Positions 10,706-22,231 are shown, counted from the stretch's first letter. The stretch is 64,000 nt of DNA from Pseudopyrenochaeta lycopersici (GCA_003313425.1 NHZP01000060.1:1-64000); one strand, 5' to 3'. Notes: a model not told the origin generated them from the sequence alone. Program-made: numbers and translations.

Positions 10706-12250
10706 AGTGAACACAGCACAGTGTTCGCGTAATCTACGCTAAAAGTAATATACTCAGCGCAATTTCTTGCCTACTAGTGTTTATCCGCGTTAGTAAGAGC
10801 AGTTGTATTCTGCGCCTTAAGGTACTGGAGGATATTAGAAACACAAAAGTCGGCTGCCGCTCGCGTCTTTATTATTGCCTTGAGGCCGTAGACTACTAGT
10901 TCTATGACTTTCTCCTTACTCTCCTCTCTCTATTCTGTTTTATAAAGAGTCTACTCTAAGTTAAACTTATAGAAGTTGGCTTAGAGTCTATCTGTTTATA
11001 GCCTTTCTTCTGTTTATCTTGTATCTTAACTAAATGCCTTGATAGCGCGACCAAAAATTCATCTACTAGATAACACCTCTGATATTAATTGCAAGAGAAC
11101 CTTTGCTAGCGCTCCTGTAGCGATACAAAGGTTGACGACGTAATAATCAGGACAGCGTAACAAACGCCCCAAACACTAAAATCACCAAAGTTTTTATAGC
11201 TATTACGTCTTATGCTATAGCTATTATCATATATATTTTTTTAGGTGAGTAATTATGCTAAATACAATCGACTCTATATTAATCACCACTATCCTACCTC
11301 TCCGAACACTCTCGGGGGCGAAGTGCTTCCATTCTTCAAGTTCATCTTTTTTGGTGGATACAAATTCCCCATTTCCCGCGCCCTCACGTGCTCTATCATT
11401 CGTTCTTATTTATCACGTGGCATACACTTTTGCTACTTATTGAGGAACGCGTTTATCTTAGCTTCGAGTTTATTATCGCCACTAGGTACTTTACATCTTA
11501 GTATATATAGGCCTGGTGTGGTGATTTTCTTCCACAGGAATTTCCTAGGGCAGAATGTAGGGTTGAGAAACAATTAGTCGAGGAGTCAGGAGAGCTGGGA
11601 TTTGAAGCTGACTTGAAAGGAAAATCCTCGCCTAAATTCGTAATTTTTTCGCAGTTCTTCGATTTCTGTTTCGTAGCGCGTTGATGTTGTTTGGTTTTTT
11701 GACTCCATCTTCTTACTTTGCTTTTTCGCTCTTTGTTATGCTGAACAAACCGTTGGCAAGTCTTGAGTCGCGATCTGGTGCTTGAATTGAATGCTCTTCT
11801 AAAGCTACTAGGAGCATACTGTGCAGTTTTAGGAAACATGGATGCCAGGAATTATTTATACGGGAAGCTTACAGAGTAAGCAAAGGCCTAAAAGTATTTT
11901 TTTTTTGAGAAAGAGCACGAATTTGACATCGACCTTGCAAATCGCGCAGCACTCGCAACGGATACCTTTGATATTGGATAGCTGCGAGTTTTTCACTACA
12001 TGTACAACTTCCTGATAGGCGAGAGCATCTGGATAAGCTTTCTTTACTTGACTGTCACTTAGAGTGTTCTACATTATCTTAACAGGAAGTCTTACGTATC
12101 TGACATAACATCGCCATCCTATACACCTTACCTAAGTAATGATAACTGCCTAATCGACTGCGCATTAGCTAATTTGGGCACATGGAGCCTCTATTATACC
12201 AGTTCTTCTTTTATATTTTATTTTAAAATTCTTAAACTTAATTCTTAAAC
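10706..12250. other. Intergenic DNA, mixed composition, no convincing gene
   Basis: Contains moderately RIPed DNA (about 10706-11230) and near-normal DNA (11240-12240). Short ORFs of about 110 codons exist on both strands (for example 11245-11577 plus and 11498-11839 minus) but they overlap one another and show no domain or intron. The segment 12222-12262 has a short tandem run (TTAAACTTAATTC, about three units) next to the stop of the following gene, where its 3' end lies. Confidence 0.35.
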
Positions 12251-13430
12251 TTAATTCTTAAACTTCTGCAGAAATGTATTCGTCTTCACCCACCAGCTCC
12301 CTTGCCTCTGTTCCTGTTGCCCTTCTTTGTCTAAGTCTCTCCGCATCTCGTCTTGCGCATTGAGGTGCGTGGTGTTCACGTTCATCACCTGCTGTGCAAG
12401 TAGAATTGAGTTCTGCTGCGGAGGCTCATCAGCAGTATATTGACCCTGTTGTAACAATGCTTCGGGACGGCTATATAGCACAGGACTGAGGCTAGCCGTG
12501 CTGCCAATAATACCTAGCTCCTGGTCCTCTATTGGGGCTGCTACTGTTGCCTCGCTTGGCAGGAAATTGGACTGTCCCTCACTATCTGCATCTACAAAGA
12601 GATCTGAAACTTTACCGGTTCCGAAAAGACGTTGGTATACAGCTAGTGTAGTGCCAAACTCTTTCACCTGGGAAACTTTGATAGCGTCGAGGAGCTGCAA
12701 AACATAGGTCTGACAATTATTACTGATAAGATTGTAGCCTGGCCGCGTGCTGCGGAGCTGCTGTATTACGGCTTCGCCTAGATATCGCGCAATGAGTATC
12801 AATCAATCTGATATTATCACACAGAGCACTTACCAGCTCTCCTAACTGCATCGTCGTTAAAGCACGTCTCTCCCACTGCGAATGTTCTCCACCTAAACCA
12901 ATAATAAGCGCATATAGACTGCACATATGAGCTGTTACTGACTCCTTTGGATCAACTCGGGCATTCGTGTAGATGACCTGGAGGGTTTCGTCTATCCACA
13001 ATTGATGTGCATAATCACCCACTAACACAGCCCAATGCTGCGTTGGATCGGGATAATCATTAATCTTGTCTGTGATCATCTTACCCAGCCCTGTCCTCTC
13101 TGCGAACCACTTTCCTGCAAATCCGCCCACAGGATGCCAGCCGACCTCGACAGATCGTGACGGTCCACTGCTCGAAGGCTGGGCGACGGGAACAACATTC
13201 TCCTTAGCGCCGAGACCGATCGCATGTTTAAAGGCTAAATCGCCCTTGTTGTAGCCTTTTTGCCTGTTATAATTGTCAGATAGAGAATGTTTACGAGTAT
13301 TGTGGACGGGCAGTGATGCCGCGGGGTCATAAGCGGGGCTTTTCACAACGCTGTTTACATACAGCAACTGACCAAATATGTCCCTTTTCCGTTCTGGCGA
13401 AGTTTCAGCTCCGTCGCCGCCTCCACTCAT
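12251..13430 (-). CDS. Fungal PPPDE/LRAT-like (permuted papain fold) protein, probable intact gene
   Basis: Two-exon minus-strand gene. Exon 1 is 13430-12834 (199 codons, ATG at 13430). The intron starts GTAAGT at 12833. An in-frame acceptor TACAG puts exon 2 at 12760-12251, giving about 368 residues. The alternative acceptor CTAG (12778) would keep a Gly-Glu-Ala-Val-Ile segment typical of the family but is out of phase. Exon 1 holds Gln-His-Trp-Ala-Val-Leu-Val-Gly (His132). Exon 2 holds Tyr-Asn-Leu-Ile-Ser-Asn-Asn-Cys-Gln. The His-then-Asn-Cys order is that of permuted papain-fold proteins (PPPDE, LRAT), either cysteine peptidases or acyltransferases. The last 130 residues are low-complexity and Gln-rich. 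It is free of RIP stops. Substrate is unknown; loss of the Gly-Glu segment would make it a recent pseudogene. Confidence 0.7.
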
Positions 13431-13740
13431 GACGTCTTATGTGAAATGGGACTCTTGAACAAGCGAACAAGGTGATCACGATATTTTTACGTTCATACCT
13501 GTTGGTGTTGAACCAGCACAGCCACCGCTGCTAGCAGCGACGTGGCAGCGACCCGGCACCGATCCGGCGCCGTTGATTGGCCCATCCAAAATTTGGCAAC
13601 AAGTTTTCTGTCTATCAGGTTACTGTACAAACTTGGTAGTCTTACTATTTTGAGTTAGAAAAAAATGTTTAAATCATGACTTGGAAAAAATTTGCTCCGC
13701 GCTTCCAGTTTCCTTGCGCGAATGCTGAGTACCTCAGCTA
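13431..13740. promoter_or_regulatory. Upstream region of the PPPDE-like gene
   Basis: About 300 bp of normal composition between the ATG at 13430 and the Fot1-like element at 13741, so this is where the minus-strand gene must be driven from. A GC-rich part with repeated CAGC/ACCCGGC-type words lies at about 13515-13575. ATTGGCCCA (13576-13584) contains a CCAAT-box core read on the minus strand (ATTGG = CCAAT). No clear TATA box. Confidence 0.35.
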
Positions 13741-15550
13741 AGCTCGGCACGGTACTTTACGGCCACGGGGGCTTTACGGCCACCCCACCAAAATTATCAA
13801 CCTTCAAACAAATTGAGATATCTCAACAACGAGGTTTAGATTTAAAAGCTAGTACACATAGATTAAAGGCCTTAAGCAGCTGCATTAGCTACAGCCTTTT
13901 TAGCAGCTTTTTCTATAGATTTAGCTAAGGTTTTTCGTTATTTCTCTGCCTCTCTCTAAATTACAATAGTAACAGTATTAACATCTGTAAACCTCTTATT
14001 TTAGTTAACCTTAATTTTCTTTTTAAGTAATAGAGGCCTAGCTTACTCTAGGTAATGTTGCAGTCTCTAATTTCTAGCTTTAAGCTCTACAGCGCGAGTA
14101 TTCGCGCTTAAGATAGCCTTAGTTACTTTTAAAAGGCACTAAGCGCGTGTTAGCTAATAGCTTACCTGCCTTAGCGAGCTACTGCTAGACTTAATAGATA
14201 TTATAAGGCCTCTAAGGCGTTAAGAAAACAGTATCCTAAGGAGATAGAGCTCTAGGAGGAGTAACTAGGCGAGATATCTGTAAGGACTAAAGAACTAGGC
14301 TAGGGTTATAAAGAGAGAGGCTAGTAGCTCTCTATCTAGCTCTTATTACTTTTTCTATAAAGCTAGCCTCTTAAGCTTAATAGTAGTAACTAATAAATCT
14401 CTATTTCTTAACTAGTACTGTATTATTAAGAGATGCTAGAACCTAAATCTAAGCTCTATACTTTAACTTAACTACTAAGAAGCTTATAAGATTAAGAGGC
14501 TATAAGATATAAGAGTAGTAAAGAGGTAGATATAGGAGCTTAATCTTATTTAGCTTATAAAGTAGTATAAAGTTAATACTAATATAGCTACTATAGTAGT
14601 TAAGTATTAGTAGCCTTATATAACCTAGTAGGGTTACTATTCTAAGGATAAAGATCCTCTCTAGCTACTTATATCTAATAAATCTTAATATCTAGCTATT
14701 CTTTAAGGTTATATAAAGCTAGTTAGGTACTAAGGAGGAAGGGAACTAGGTAGTCTAGAGGCTCTTACCCTTAAAGATAATAGCGTATCTAAGTTTCCTA
14801 CTTATAGCTAAGACTATCTTAAGAATAGATACCTATTTACAAGACTCTAGAGATACTACGTAAGCCTTCTTTTTCTTTAAGCTAGTAAGTACCTATAAGT
14901 TAGTATATGCGCTTAGTCTTATACTATTCTTATCTATATTCTATATATCTTCTATCTAAATACTTAGGCGGTCGCGCACGCGCTTAAAGAAGTTAAGAAA
15001 TAAGAGTAGTAGCTTAGGAGTAGTAGCTTAAGCTCTAGCAGCCTTAATCTTTCTACTAATAATAGATATAACGCGTAGATTACGTTAAATAAAGCTGTAT
15101 AGCTAGTTACGTCTAAGAGGTTTATAGTTATAGTTTATAGTAAGAACTTAAGCAGCTATCTTACGCGCGCGCGTAGCTAGAATCGCAGGCCTTTATATCT
15201 TCTTTAAAGATCTATTTAGCTAGAAATTCCTCCTGCTCTAGAGTTAATCTCTGATAGTAGGTGTAAGTAATCGCGTGTAGTTTAGCACTAGCTTATCGCG
15301 TCTGTAGGGTCGTTTAAGGGATACTGTACGCCTTTATAGCTTGCCTTAGGCTAGTATAAACACTAGATTTAAGATTAGCGAGTGCATGTTGTATAGACTC
15401 CTCACGCGCGCTTATTTTGAAATACAGTGCGTTGAGATATCTTAATTTGTTTGAAGGTTGACAATGTTGGTGGGGTGGCCGTAAAGCCCCCGTGGCCGTA
15501 AAGCCCCCGTGGCCGTAAAGCCCCGTGGCCGTAAAGTACCGTGCCGAGCT
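13741..15550 (-). mobile_element. Third Fot1/pogo-type transposon with unequal TIRs
   Basis: Ends AGCTCGGCACGGTACTTTAC (13741) and its inverse (to 15550) are flanked by TA (13739-13740 and 15551-15552). The TIRs extend through CTTTACGGCCACGGGG units to about 13830 and from about 15425. The left end has two such units, the right end four, so the right TIR has grown by tandem duplication of a 16-17 bp unit. The interior is a RIPed minus-strand transposase. Length 1,810 bp. Confidence 0.92.
13880..15420 (-). pseudogene. Fot1-type transposase relic
   Basis: Minus-strand frame with many TAA/TAG. The catalytic core is recognisable at about 14600-14480: Arg-Leu-Leu-Ile-Leu-Asn ... Ser-Tyr-Ile, then Leu-Gln-Pro-Leu-Asn-Leu (about 14500), so the second and third catalytic Asp are Asn. 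The C-terminus (about 13960-13875) is an Ala/Lys-rich helix (Glu-Lys-Ala-Ala-Lys-Lys-Ala-Val). Inactive through RIP; the N-terminal half, from about 15400, is hard to read. Confidence 0.75.
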
Positions 15551-15620
15551 TAACTTCCGTTTCGCTATCCCTTACATTACCACGAGCCGCTAATGCTGAG
15601 ATTTAGGCAGTTCCTAGATA

Positions 15621-15810
15621 AGCTCAGCACGGTGGTTTACAGTCACAGGGGCTTTACAGCTACCTAGCTCAAATTATTAACCTTTAAATAAATTACGATA
15701 GCTTAACGCACTATATTTTAAAATAAGTGCGCGTAATAAGTATACATAAAAGGTACTTAGTAGTTAGTACTACTTACTAATCTTAAATCTAGTATTATAC
15801 TAGCTAAATG
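15621..15810 (+). mobile_element. 5' fragment of a second copy of the 13741-15550 transposon family
   Basis: Starts AGCTCAGCACGGTGG after a TA and follows the family TIR and the transposase N-terminal side (matching the inverse of 15550-15360) to about 15810. It then diverges. It points away from its neighbour, so the two 5' ends face each other across 70 bp. No matching 3' TIR is seen before 16850; the copy is truncated or decayed. Confidence 0.7.
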
Positions 15811-16800
15811 TTAGGAGGAGGGAGAGGAGTTAGAGGCAGTAGGCGAGGGCAGACTGTTATAGGCTAGTACAGGCTCTGTATTACTAGTAGGAGAGCAGTT
15901 ATAAGCAGTATAAGGTAGATTATAAGACATAGCTTAAGTAGCTATATATATTACTATAAATAATAGGCTATTATATAGTTTCTTTTGTAATGTATAGTTT
16001 TAGGCAATAGTACTTACTTTATACTACAGATAATAGTAAAGAGATAGTTCTATATTACTATAACTTAGCTATAAAAGAGAATATTACTTATTATTTTTAC
16101 TCTACGTAGTTAGTATAAGTTTTAAGTAAGTCTATTACGTTACGCGCTAGCTCTTAAAAAAGCTTAGTATAATAATACTATAATACTATAATACTAAAAT
16201 TTAGATTTATAATACTTTATTATAAAGCTTTTTTTTTTTATTTAGCTAGCACCTTAATAGTATTAATAGCTTTAATAAAAACTTAAAACTATATACAAAA
16301 ATAAGAAAAGAGTCTCTATATATATTTTAATTATAAGTCTTTAATATATCTTATATATATTATTATTATATATTATAAGCGCGCTATATTATACTTCTAC
16401 TTTTAAAAAAGTTAAAGGAATTAAAACTTTTATTCTCTAGTAATAAAGTATAAACTTACTTTATAATAGTAGAGTTTTTTAGTATTATGAATTATAATAT
16501 TATACTACTTTCCTACTTTATTATAATATTATACTACTTTCCTACTTTATTATAATAATACTATTAAATTATATATATAATATATATAACTTACTTAATA
16601 CTATAGTCTGTTACCTTAATCTAAAATATATTAAGAAGTTATACTTTTATAGTACTAAACTATACGCGTAAAGTAATAGTAATAAGTATATAAATTATAA
16701 TATAATAGTTATAATATACTTATACTATATATATAATATTATTAAGTAAAAAAGGAACTCTAATAACCTAGATTACTATTATTATAAATACTATATTTAT
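15811..16800. other. Very AT-rich stretch without genes
   Basis: Stops in all frames. A purine-rich start (about 15811-15900) gives way to nearly pure A/T with TATA runs. Holds the 29-bp tandem duplication at 16491-16558. No TE signature strong enough to name. Confidence 0.4.
16491..16558. repeat. Tandem duplication, period 29 bp, two copies
   Basis: TATACTACTTTCCTACTTTA occurs at 16501 and 16530, embedded in TTATAATAT, giving two adjacent near-identical 29-bp units. Confidence 0.85.
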
Positions 16801-18175
16801 AGTAGTTACAGTAGTTATACTTTTATAAGTTCTCTTTATAGTCTAATAAAGGATTTAAGCTGTTAAGTTTAAGTTTAAGTTATTAAGTATTAAGAAGAAA
16901 AATACTAAGTCCTATAGATAATTAATTAAATAAAATATAAAACACCTAGTAAACTAAGAATTTAAGTTTAAATATTAACTAGTAAGTTAACTTATAAGAA
17001 ATTTTTATCTAAACTTAGTTACTATAAAGAAACTATAAATAGCTATTAAGATATTAGATAAAGAGGAGTACTTACTGGCTACCTTTACGCTTACGCTTAA
17101 GTAAGCTAGTAATAATAAGATAAAAGATATTAAGACTTTAAGTTAAATAAGAAAAGAATAGATAATAGATATACTAACTACCCTAAATATAAGTAAGAAA
17201 AACGTATTACTACTTATAAAGTATAGTACTAGCTTAGTATTTAATAGAACTAATATAACTAAATTTCTTAAAAGCTATAATTACTACGTAGAAAATAGAA
17301 GTCTTAATTAAGAGGAAAAACTCTATATACTTCTTAAGTTCTATAATAATAAATATAGTGACTTTAATAAAAAATCTCTTAAATTTAAAGAGGGAGATTA
17401 AGAAGGCCTTTAAGAGCTTATTAAAGAATACTAGAAAAATAAGAATAAAAGTACTAAGATAGAAATATATATATACCTTCAGAATTATATTACTTAATTA
17501 GTGCTATAGTTCTTTAGCTTACTTAGCTATTATACTAACTTCCTTATTTATATAGAAGCCTATATTAAATTAAGAAATATATCTAAGAAAAAAAAAAGAC
17601 TACTTATTCTACTAAAGCCTACCTACTAAGAATAGAGAAGACGTACTTATTAGGATACCTAATAGCTTAGAAAGAAGGTATTTAGAAACTTACTTTATAG
17701 AAAGTATCTATAAGTTTATAAAAAAGATATACTAGTAAAAAGAGGAATTAAAAGAAGTAGCTACTATAGAATAATAACTACTTAGTTAATATAATACTAT
17801 CTTACGTAAAACTTACTCTTTAGCTTTAAAAGAAGTAAGAAAAGTAGTTAAAAAAAGAAAAAGCTTTAACTACTTAAAGTTAATAGTAAAGTAATAGATC
17901 TTATATAAGCCTTTAAAGATATTAAGATTAATATTACTAAGTTAACTAAAGTTATAAACCAAAATAAGGCTATTATAAAAGCCCTCTATTCTCTAATAAA
18001 TTATATATACTTCTTTAATTATATAGTATAATAATAAGTACTATTATAACTCTACTAATAGATATATTATAATTAAAAAAATAGAAGTTATATAACTAAT
18101 ATACTTCTAAATATTAATTAGAGATAAGGCTCTACGTAGGTATAAGGATAAGAATAACGCCTTATATATAATTGT
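16800..18175 (+). mobile_element. Third, heavily RIPed copy of the A-family leader and gag (A3)
   Basis: Aligns with the A2 leader and gag from about 52800 to 54175, in the same order and nearly without gaps, but with far more C-to-T/G-to-A changes. For example, gag ATG becomes ATATTAACTAGTAAG near 16975. It ends at about 18175, just before the zinc knuckle that A2 has at 54180. No LTR is attached. The rest of the element is absent from the window, so this is a truncated fossil of family A. Confidence 0.85.
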
Positions 18176-18179
18176 TGTA

Positions 18180-18484
18180 AACAACGCGCTGTAACCTGGG
18201 GTACGGTAGGCTCACGTGCGCGCTTACGTGCACGCTCACGTGCAAGCTGATGGGCAAGCTCACGTGCAAGCTGATGGGCAAGCTCACGCAGGAGACACCT
18301 GAAGGTAGACTCACGTGTGCGATCACGTGCGCGCTCACGTACGCGCTCACGCACGCGTACATGCTGCTCACGCTCCTACCGTATAATGGCCCCTGTAATA
18401 GGCCGTGCTCAGCTCTCCTATATAGCTGGCTCTCCTTAAGCCTCCTAGATAAAACAGTAGTCTATCTCATAGATCACCTGGGTA
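18180..18484. repeat. GC-rich minisatellite with CACGTG-type repeats
   Basis: An abrupt GC-rich island. From 18205 to 18375 it repeats a GCTCACGTGC-like word; a 24-bp unit (GCTCACGTGCAAGCTGATGG + GCAA) occurs twice in tandem. A minus-strand frame through it gives a periodic Arg-Glu-Arg-Ala/Glu-Leu-Ala-His-Gln-Leu-Ala-Arg pattern, but start, length and context do not support a gene. It lies between the gag fossil and the hAT terminus at 18485. Confidence 0.75.
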
Positions 18485-19995
18485 TAGGGTGGCAAATAGG
18501 TTACGGGTACCCGCTATGGGTATAGGTTGGGTATAGGGTTATAGATGAGTGGGTTGGGGTTAGGGTTGGGTCGCACGGACTATGGGTATAGGTTGGGGTT
18601 GGGTCGCACGGACTCTAGGTTGGGTTAAGGCTGAGGTTATAGACGTATAGGTTTAGGTTTAGTTATAGGTACCTACTAGGGTTATCTTATAAAACAGATA
18701 AATTACTACACCTAGAAAAGAAACTAAACTATTTTAGAACTATATTATAAAAATAGGCCTAGAAGCTTAAGGAGCACTCTGCTACATTTACTAAATTTAT
18801 ATAAGAGAAAACTAGTTTTATTATAGCTATTAATTATAGTAACGTAAAGGAGGCTGCACTATTTAACGCTTCTGTAGTAGTAGTTATAAGTCCTCTTCTT
18901 CCTCTTTATCTGCGCTACTAATATTTATAAAACTCTCTTTAATACTATCTAGATTATCTATCTAGGCTAGAAGCTTAAATAGATTATCTACCTTATTATA
19001 ATCTTCTCTATCCTCTTCTACGCGCTACTCTCCTTCCTAAATAATAGTATATTTAAAGAAAAGAATTAACTAGATTTTCTAAGCGCCTAGGCAGTGCCTT
19101 TAGTTACTAATTACGTCCTTAGCAGTATTAAAAACACGCTTAACACTAACTGTAGCAATCTAGATTAGTAAAATATCTCTTATAACCTAGGTAAGCTTAG
19201 GATAGGTAGCCTTATTTACTTTCTACTAATCTAAGATATTAAAAGAATTACCTGCTATAATATAAGGGGTGCTAAGGTAGGATTCTCCCTCTTAGCGAGT
19301 TTACCCTTTCTCCTCTTCTATCTCCTTAGGGTCTACATCCTAACTCTCGTTAGATGCTAACCCTGTACGTAAGAGGCTACTTAATTATAAATAAACTAGG
19401 GATAGAGGTTTCTAGAACTACTCTATACTTTATAAACGTTAAGGATAAGTTAATAAGAATAGGGTAGGGCTACTAGTTTCTTAACTATTATATTAATTAA
19501 GATATTTAAGAAATTATTAGTAGTAGTTATATTTATCCTAAGCATCCTACGTATTATCCTAGAGCTACTATTAGATTATTTACTGTAATAAATAGCTATA
19601 ATAATAGTACTTTATACGCTGTAAGCTTCTGTAATAGATCTAGGATAGTAGCGTAATTAAAGAGGTATCTGCGCTCTGCCTCTGTCTTAGAGTAATATTT
19701 ACTTAGTTTTAATTAACCCTTTTTAGCTGCTGCCTTTACTACTACTAGCTACCCTTTATTATCTCTATTTTCTAAATCTTTACCTAGCTCTTCTATTATC
19801 TAGTCTAGGAAATTAAAAAGCTAGTTATATATAAGCTAAATATACTAAATTTAAAGTTTCTAGTTTTAGCTTAGTAAGTTAGTTACGTCCTTAAATCTCT
19901 TAAGCATATCGCAAATAAGCTTAAGGTAGTACTATTTAGTTAAAGATAGCTAGAGTTACTTAAGGTTACAGAAATCTATGTTAGTGTAATGGGCT
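18485..19995 (-). mobile_element. hAT element: 3' terminus and transposase relic, 5'-truncated
   Basis: Begins with the terminus TAGGGTGGCAAATAGG at 18485 and about 190 bp of GGGTT-rich subterminal DNA shared with the element at 5194-7183. The minus strand from about 18950 inward codes for a hAT transposase. The 5' end and N-terminal region are missing; at about 19995 it abuts unrelated DNA leading to a gag relic. This is the likely autonomous relative of the non-autonomous element at 5194. Confidence 0.85.
18950..19990 (-). pseudogene. hAT transposase relic with C-terminal dimerisation region
   Basis: Read leftwards: a Lys-Tyr-Tyr-Ser-Lys-Thr block and Leu-Asp-Leu-Leu-Gln-Lys-Leu (about 19650-19620), typical of the hAT region before the C-terminus. 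At about 19270-19080 comes the dimerisation region, with Tyr-Pro-Lys-Leu, Arg-Asp-Ile-Leu, Lys-Arg-Val-Phe-Asn-Thr and Arg-His-Cys-Leu-Gly-Ala. Gln/Trp codons are stops. hAT transposases cut and paste with 8-bp duplications. N-terminal zinc finger and first catalytic part are absent. Not functional. Confidence 0.8.
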
Positions 19996-20164
19996 GCGCC
20001 CTTTAAGCAGGAGAGGCTTCGCTACTATCGCACGGGGAAAGAACTCCTTAATCTCCTCTGCCCCCTTTTCTTATTAGCTCGTATAAGTTAGCATCTTCAC
20101 TCGTACAAACATATATATATATCCTCTAAGGATACCTGTAACCACTTCTCTATCTTTCTCCTTC

Positions 20165-21740
20165 TGTAGTATAGGACAAATGCACACTCGTTAGTTAGGC
20201 CTCTTCGCCCATAACATAAGGAGAAAGATTAACAACCTAAAAAAAAAATATAATAGACGGATACTAAGGGCCCTTAAACTAACAAGCGTACGAGCTACAA
20301 TAATAAGAGTACTAGATGCAGATAACAGGAGCCTTAGGACAGTAGTAACACCAGCTGCACTAGCACGCACCTCAGCAACACTAGTTGTATCAGCACGACC
20401 CCCGACAACCACGCAATAACTAACCTTTAGCAGAAGATCTATTAGTAACAGTTAACTCCTTATAAGACAGCCTTAACAAGTTAGCTAGTTAACAGCAGAG
20501 CTAGCTGTATAAGTTATTGCAGAACTAAGTTTAGGAGCTAAAGAACTTAGTTACTAAATTAAGCAGTGCATAGATAGTACGTACAGTCTCTACCCCTTTC
20601 TTAATAGAATAGTAAGACTCTCCTATATAAGAGATTAGGAAACTAAGACTGCTAAATATAGAAGTCTTTAAGAAAGGCTCGCACGAGTAATATCTTTAAT
20701 AGAAAATAAAGGTCTAAGTAAAGCTGTACAGAGACTGTGCAGCCTACCTAGATAATAATAGTAGAGTAAATTACGTTATTACTCGTATAATAGGCTAAGC
20801 GTTTAACGCTCTTAGCCTATATATAACAAACCTTATAAATAGGCTAGTAACGCTATCCCTCCTTAAGCTATAGTCCTACCTTAATAACTTCTTTAAGAAC
20901 CCTATAGTAAGAGAGAAAGCCCTTAAATACCTCTATATAACTAAGTAAAGAAGAACAGAATTTAACCCTTATATCTAAGCGTTTAACCTTAAGCTCCTTA
21001 AAGCTAGGTTAGATAACGTAAGCTACGTTTAGAAGATTAACTATCTTAAGAGTAGCTTAAATAGTAAGCTACTAAGGACCTAAGCAGGTTATTAACTACT
21101 ATTTAGAGAAATATATAAAGAGTTTATATAATAGACTAGGGTAACCTAAGAAAATTTAAGAGCTGTAGAGAGAATTACTATAAGTAAGAGCTATATAGGC
21201 AAAGCGTATAATATATAAAGTTAACTAATAACTTAAAAAGATAATAATAAGATAGACTAGATAACTTCTGTAGGAGCTTACTAGCTCTGTGCGAAACCTA
21301 GAAAAGAATTCTAGGGAACACGTAAATAGGTCTAAGAAAGAAAAGAGAACAGCGCCTGTTTAAGGTGTAGTCTGTATAACTACTAAGTAGCCTAGTATAT
21401 AATAAAGTTATTAAATAGCTAAGAAGGCTATTATATAAGATAGGTTAATAAACCTGTAAAACTTATAAAGATTATATCTATAACTACTAAATAAGTAATA
21501 GAATCTCTATCCTCCTTAGACGAGGGAAAAGAGTAGCTCTAGCATAAAGTTATGTACTAGAGCCTGTATAAGTCTAAAATCCTATATAAATAATAAAGTT
21601 ACTTTTACTATAGCTAGTAACTATAAAACCTATATCTATAAATATTATTATTAATTCTGTATAACTAGCTACTACTATAATTAATAATAGTTACTGCACT
21701 TACTGTTTATTAAGTAAGAAACTTATAAGAGACTTAAACT
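20165..21740 (+). pseudogene. LTR-retrotransposon gag relic (capsid and one zinc knuckle), no pol
   Basis: Plus-strand frame with RIP stops. A Gln/His-rich N-terminus (about 20330-20430) leads into a helical capsid-like region (about 20560-21290). A CCHC knuckle follows at about 21355-21400, in which the His and last Cys now read Tyr. Only about 350 bp follow before the LTR at 21759. There is no room for pol, so this was a gag-only element, or pol was deleted. The 5' LTR is missing. The nature of the element (copia or gypsy) is not clear. Confidence 0.65.
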
Positions 21741-21758
21741 TACTACGTATTAAGATCC

Positions 21759-22146
21759 TGTGAAGATCTTAAAGGCTATCGGTGAGGATAATCAATAAGA
21801 CTGCAAGGTTAGTTCTCCGAAATAGAGTGAGGGACTAGATAGAAGAGGGTTTAATACTAATACAGTAAGAGGGCGCTTCTGTAAAGAGTACTAAGGGTTA
21901 AGAATAATTAGTATTACTATTACTATACTATAGAGTATAATATTAAGTTAAACATAATAAGCTATAAGGGTTTATTATGGTAGTCTATATACATAGAAGT
22001 TATACATGTTACTTAGTATGCTTAGTGTGCTTAGTGTTACTAATCAGACTAATTAACTAAGCACGCCACGTGACCTCAGTTGTTAGTCCAATACCTGTAA
22101 GGTCTAGTTAGGGCTACTAGGACAGGGTCCTAGTAGGATCGTAACA
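21759..22146 (+). mobile_element. LTR (388 bp), probable 3' LTR of the gag relic
   Basis: Runs TGTGAAGATC ... GGATCGTAACA and aligns end to end with the solo LTR at 8654-9040 (inverted). Unlike that copy, the flanks (GATCC and CTATC) are not duplicated, consistent with one LTR of a larger element whose other end is lost. Differences from the solo LTR are mostly transitions. Confidence 0.85.
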
Positions 22147-22231
22147 CTATCCCCCTTCTGTCCTAGCGCTATCCTTAGTGCTTATTATATAACGCGAGCG
22201 TTTCCTACTTCTTACTGTATTATGTCCCGCT

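Noticed and set aside
11245..11839. Opposing ORFs of about 110 codons
   Set aside because: They overlap on opposite strands, lack domains, introns or homologue-like features, and are about as long as chance allows at this composition.
18118..18371. Arg/Glu and His/Val-rich minus-strand ORFs over the GC-rich repeat
   Set aside because: Two overlapping frames of a tandem repeat; periodicity comes from the 24-bp unit, and no gene context supports them.
20191..20412. 73-codon minus-strand ORF
   Set aside because: Antisense to the Gln/His-rich start of the gag relic; its Ala/Ser/Thr-rich, then Leu-rich sequence is what a reversed CAA/CAC-rich frame gives.
21740..22151. Second solo LTR like 8654-9040
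   Set aside because: Flanking pentamers GATCC and CTATC do not match, and a gag relic adjoins it.
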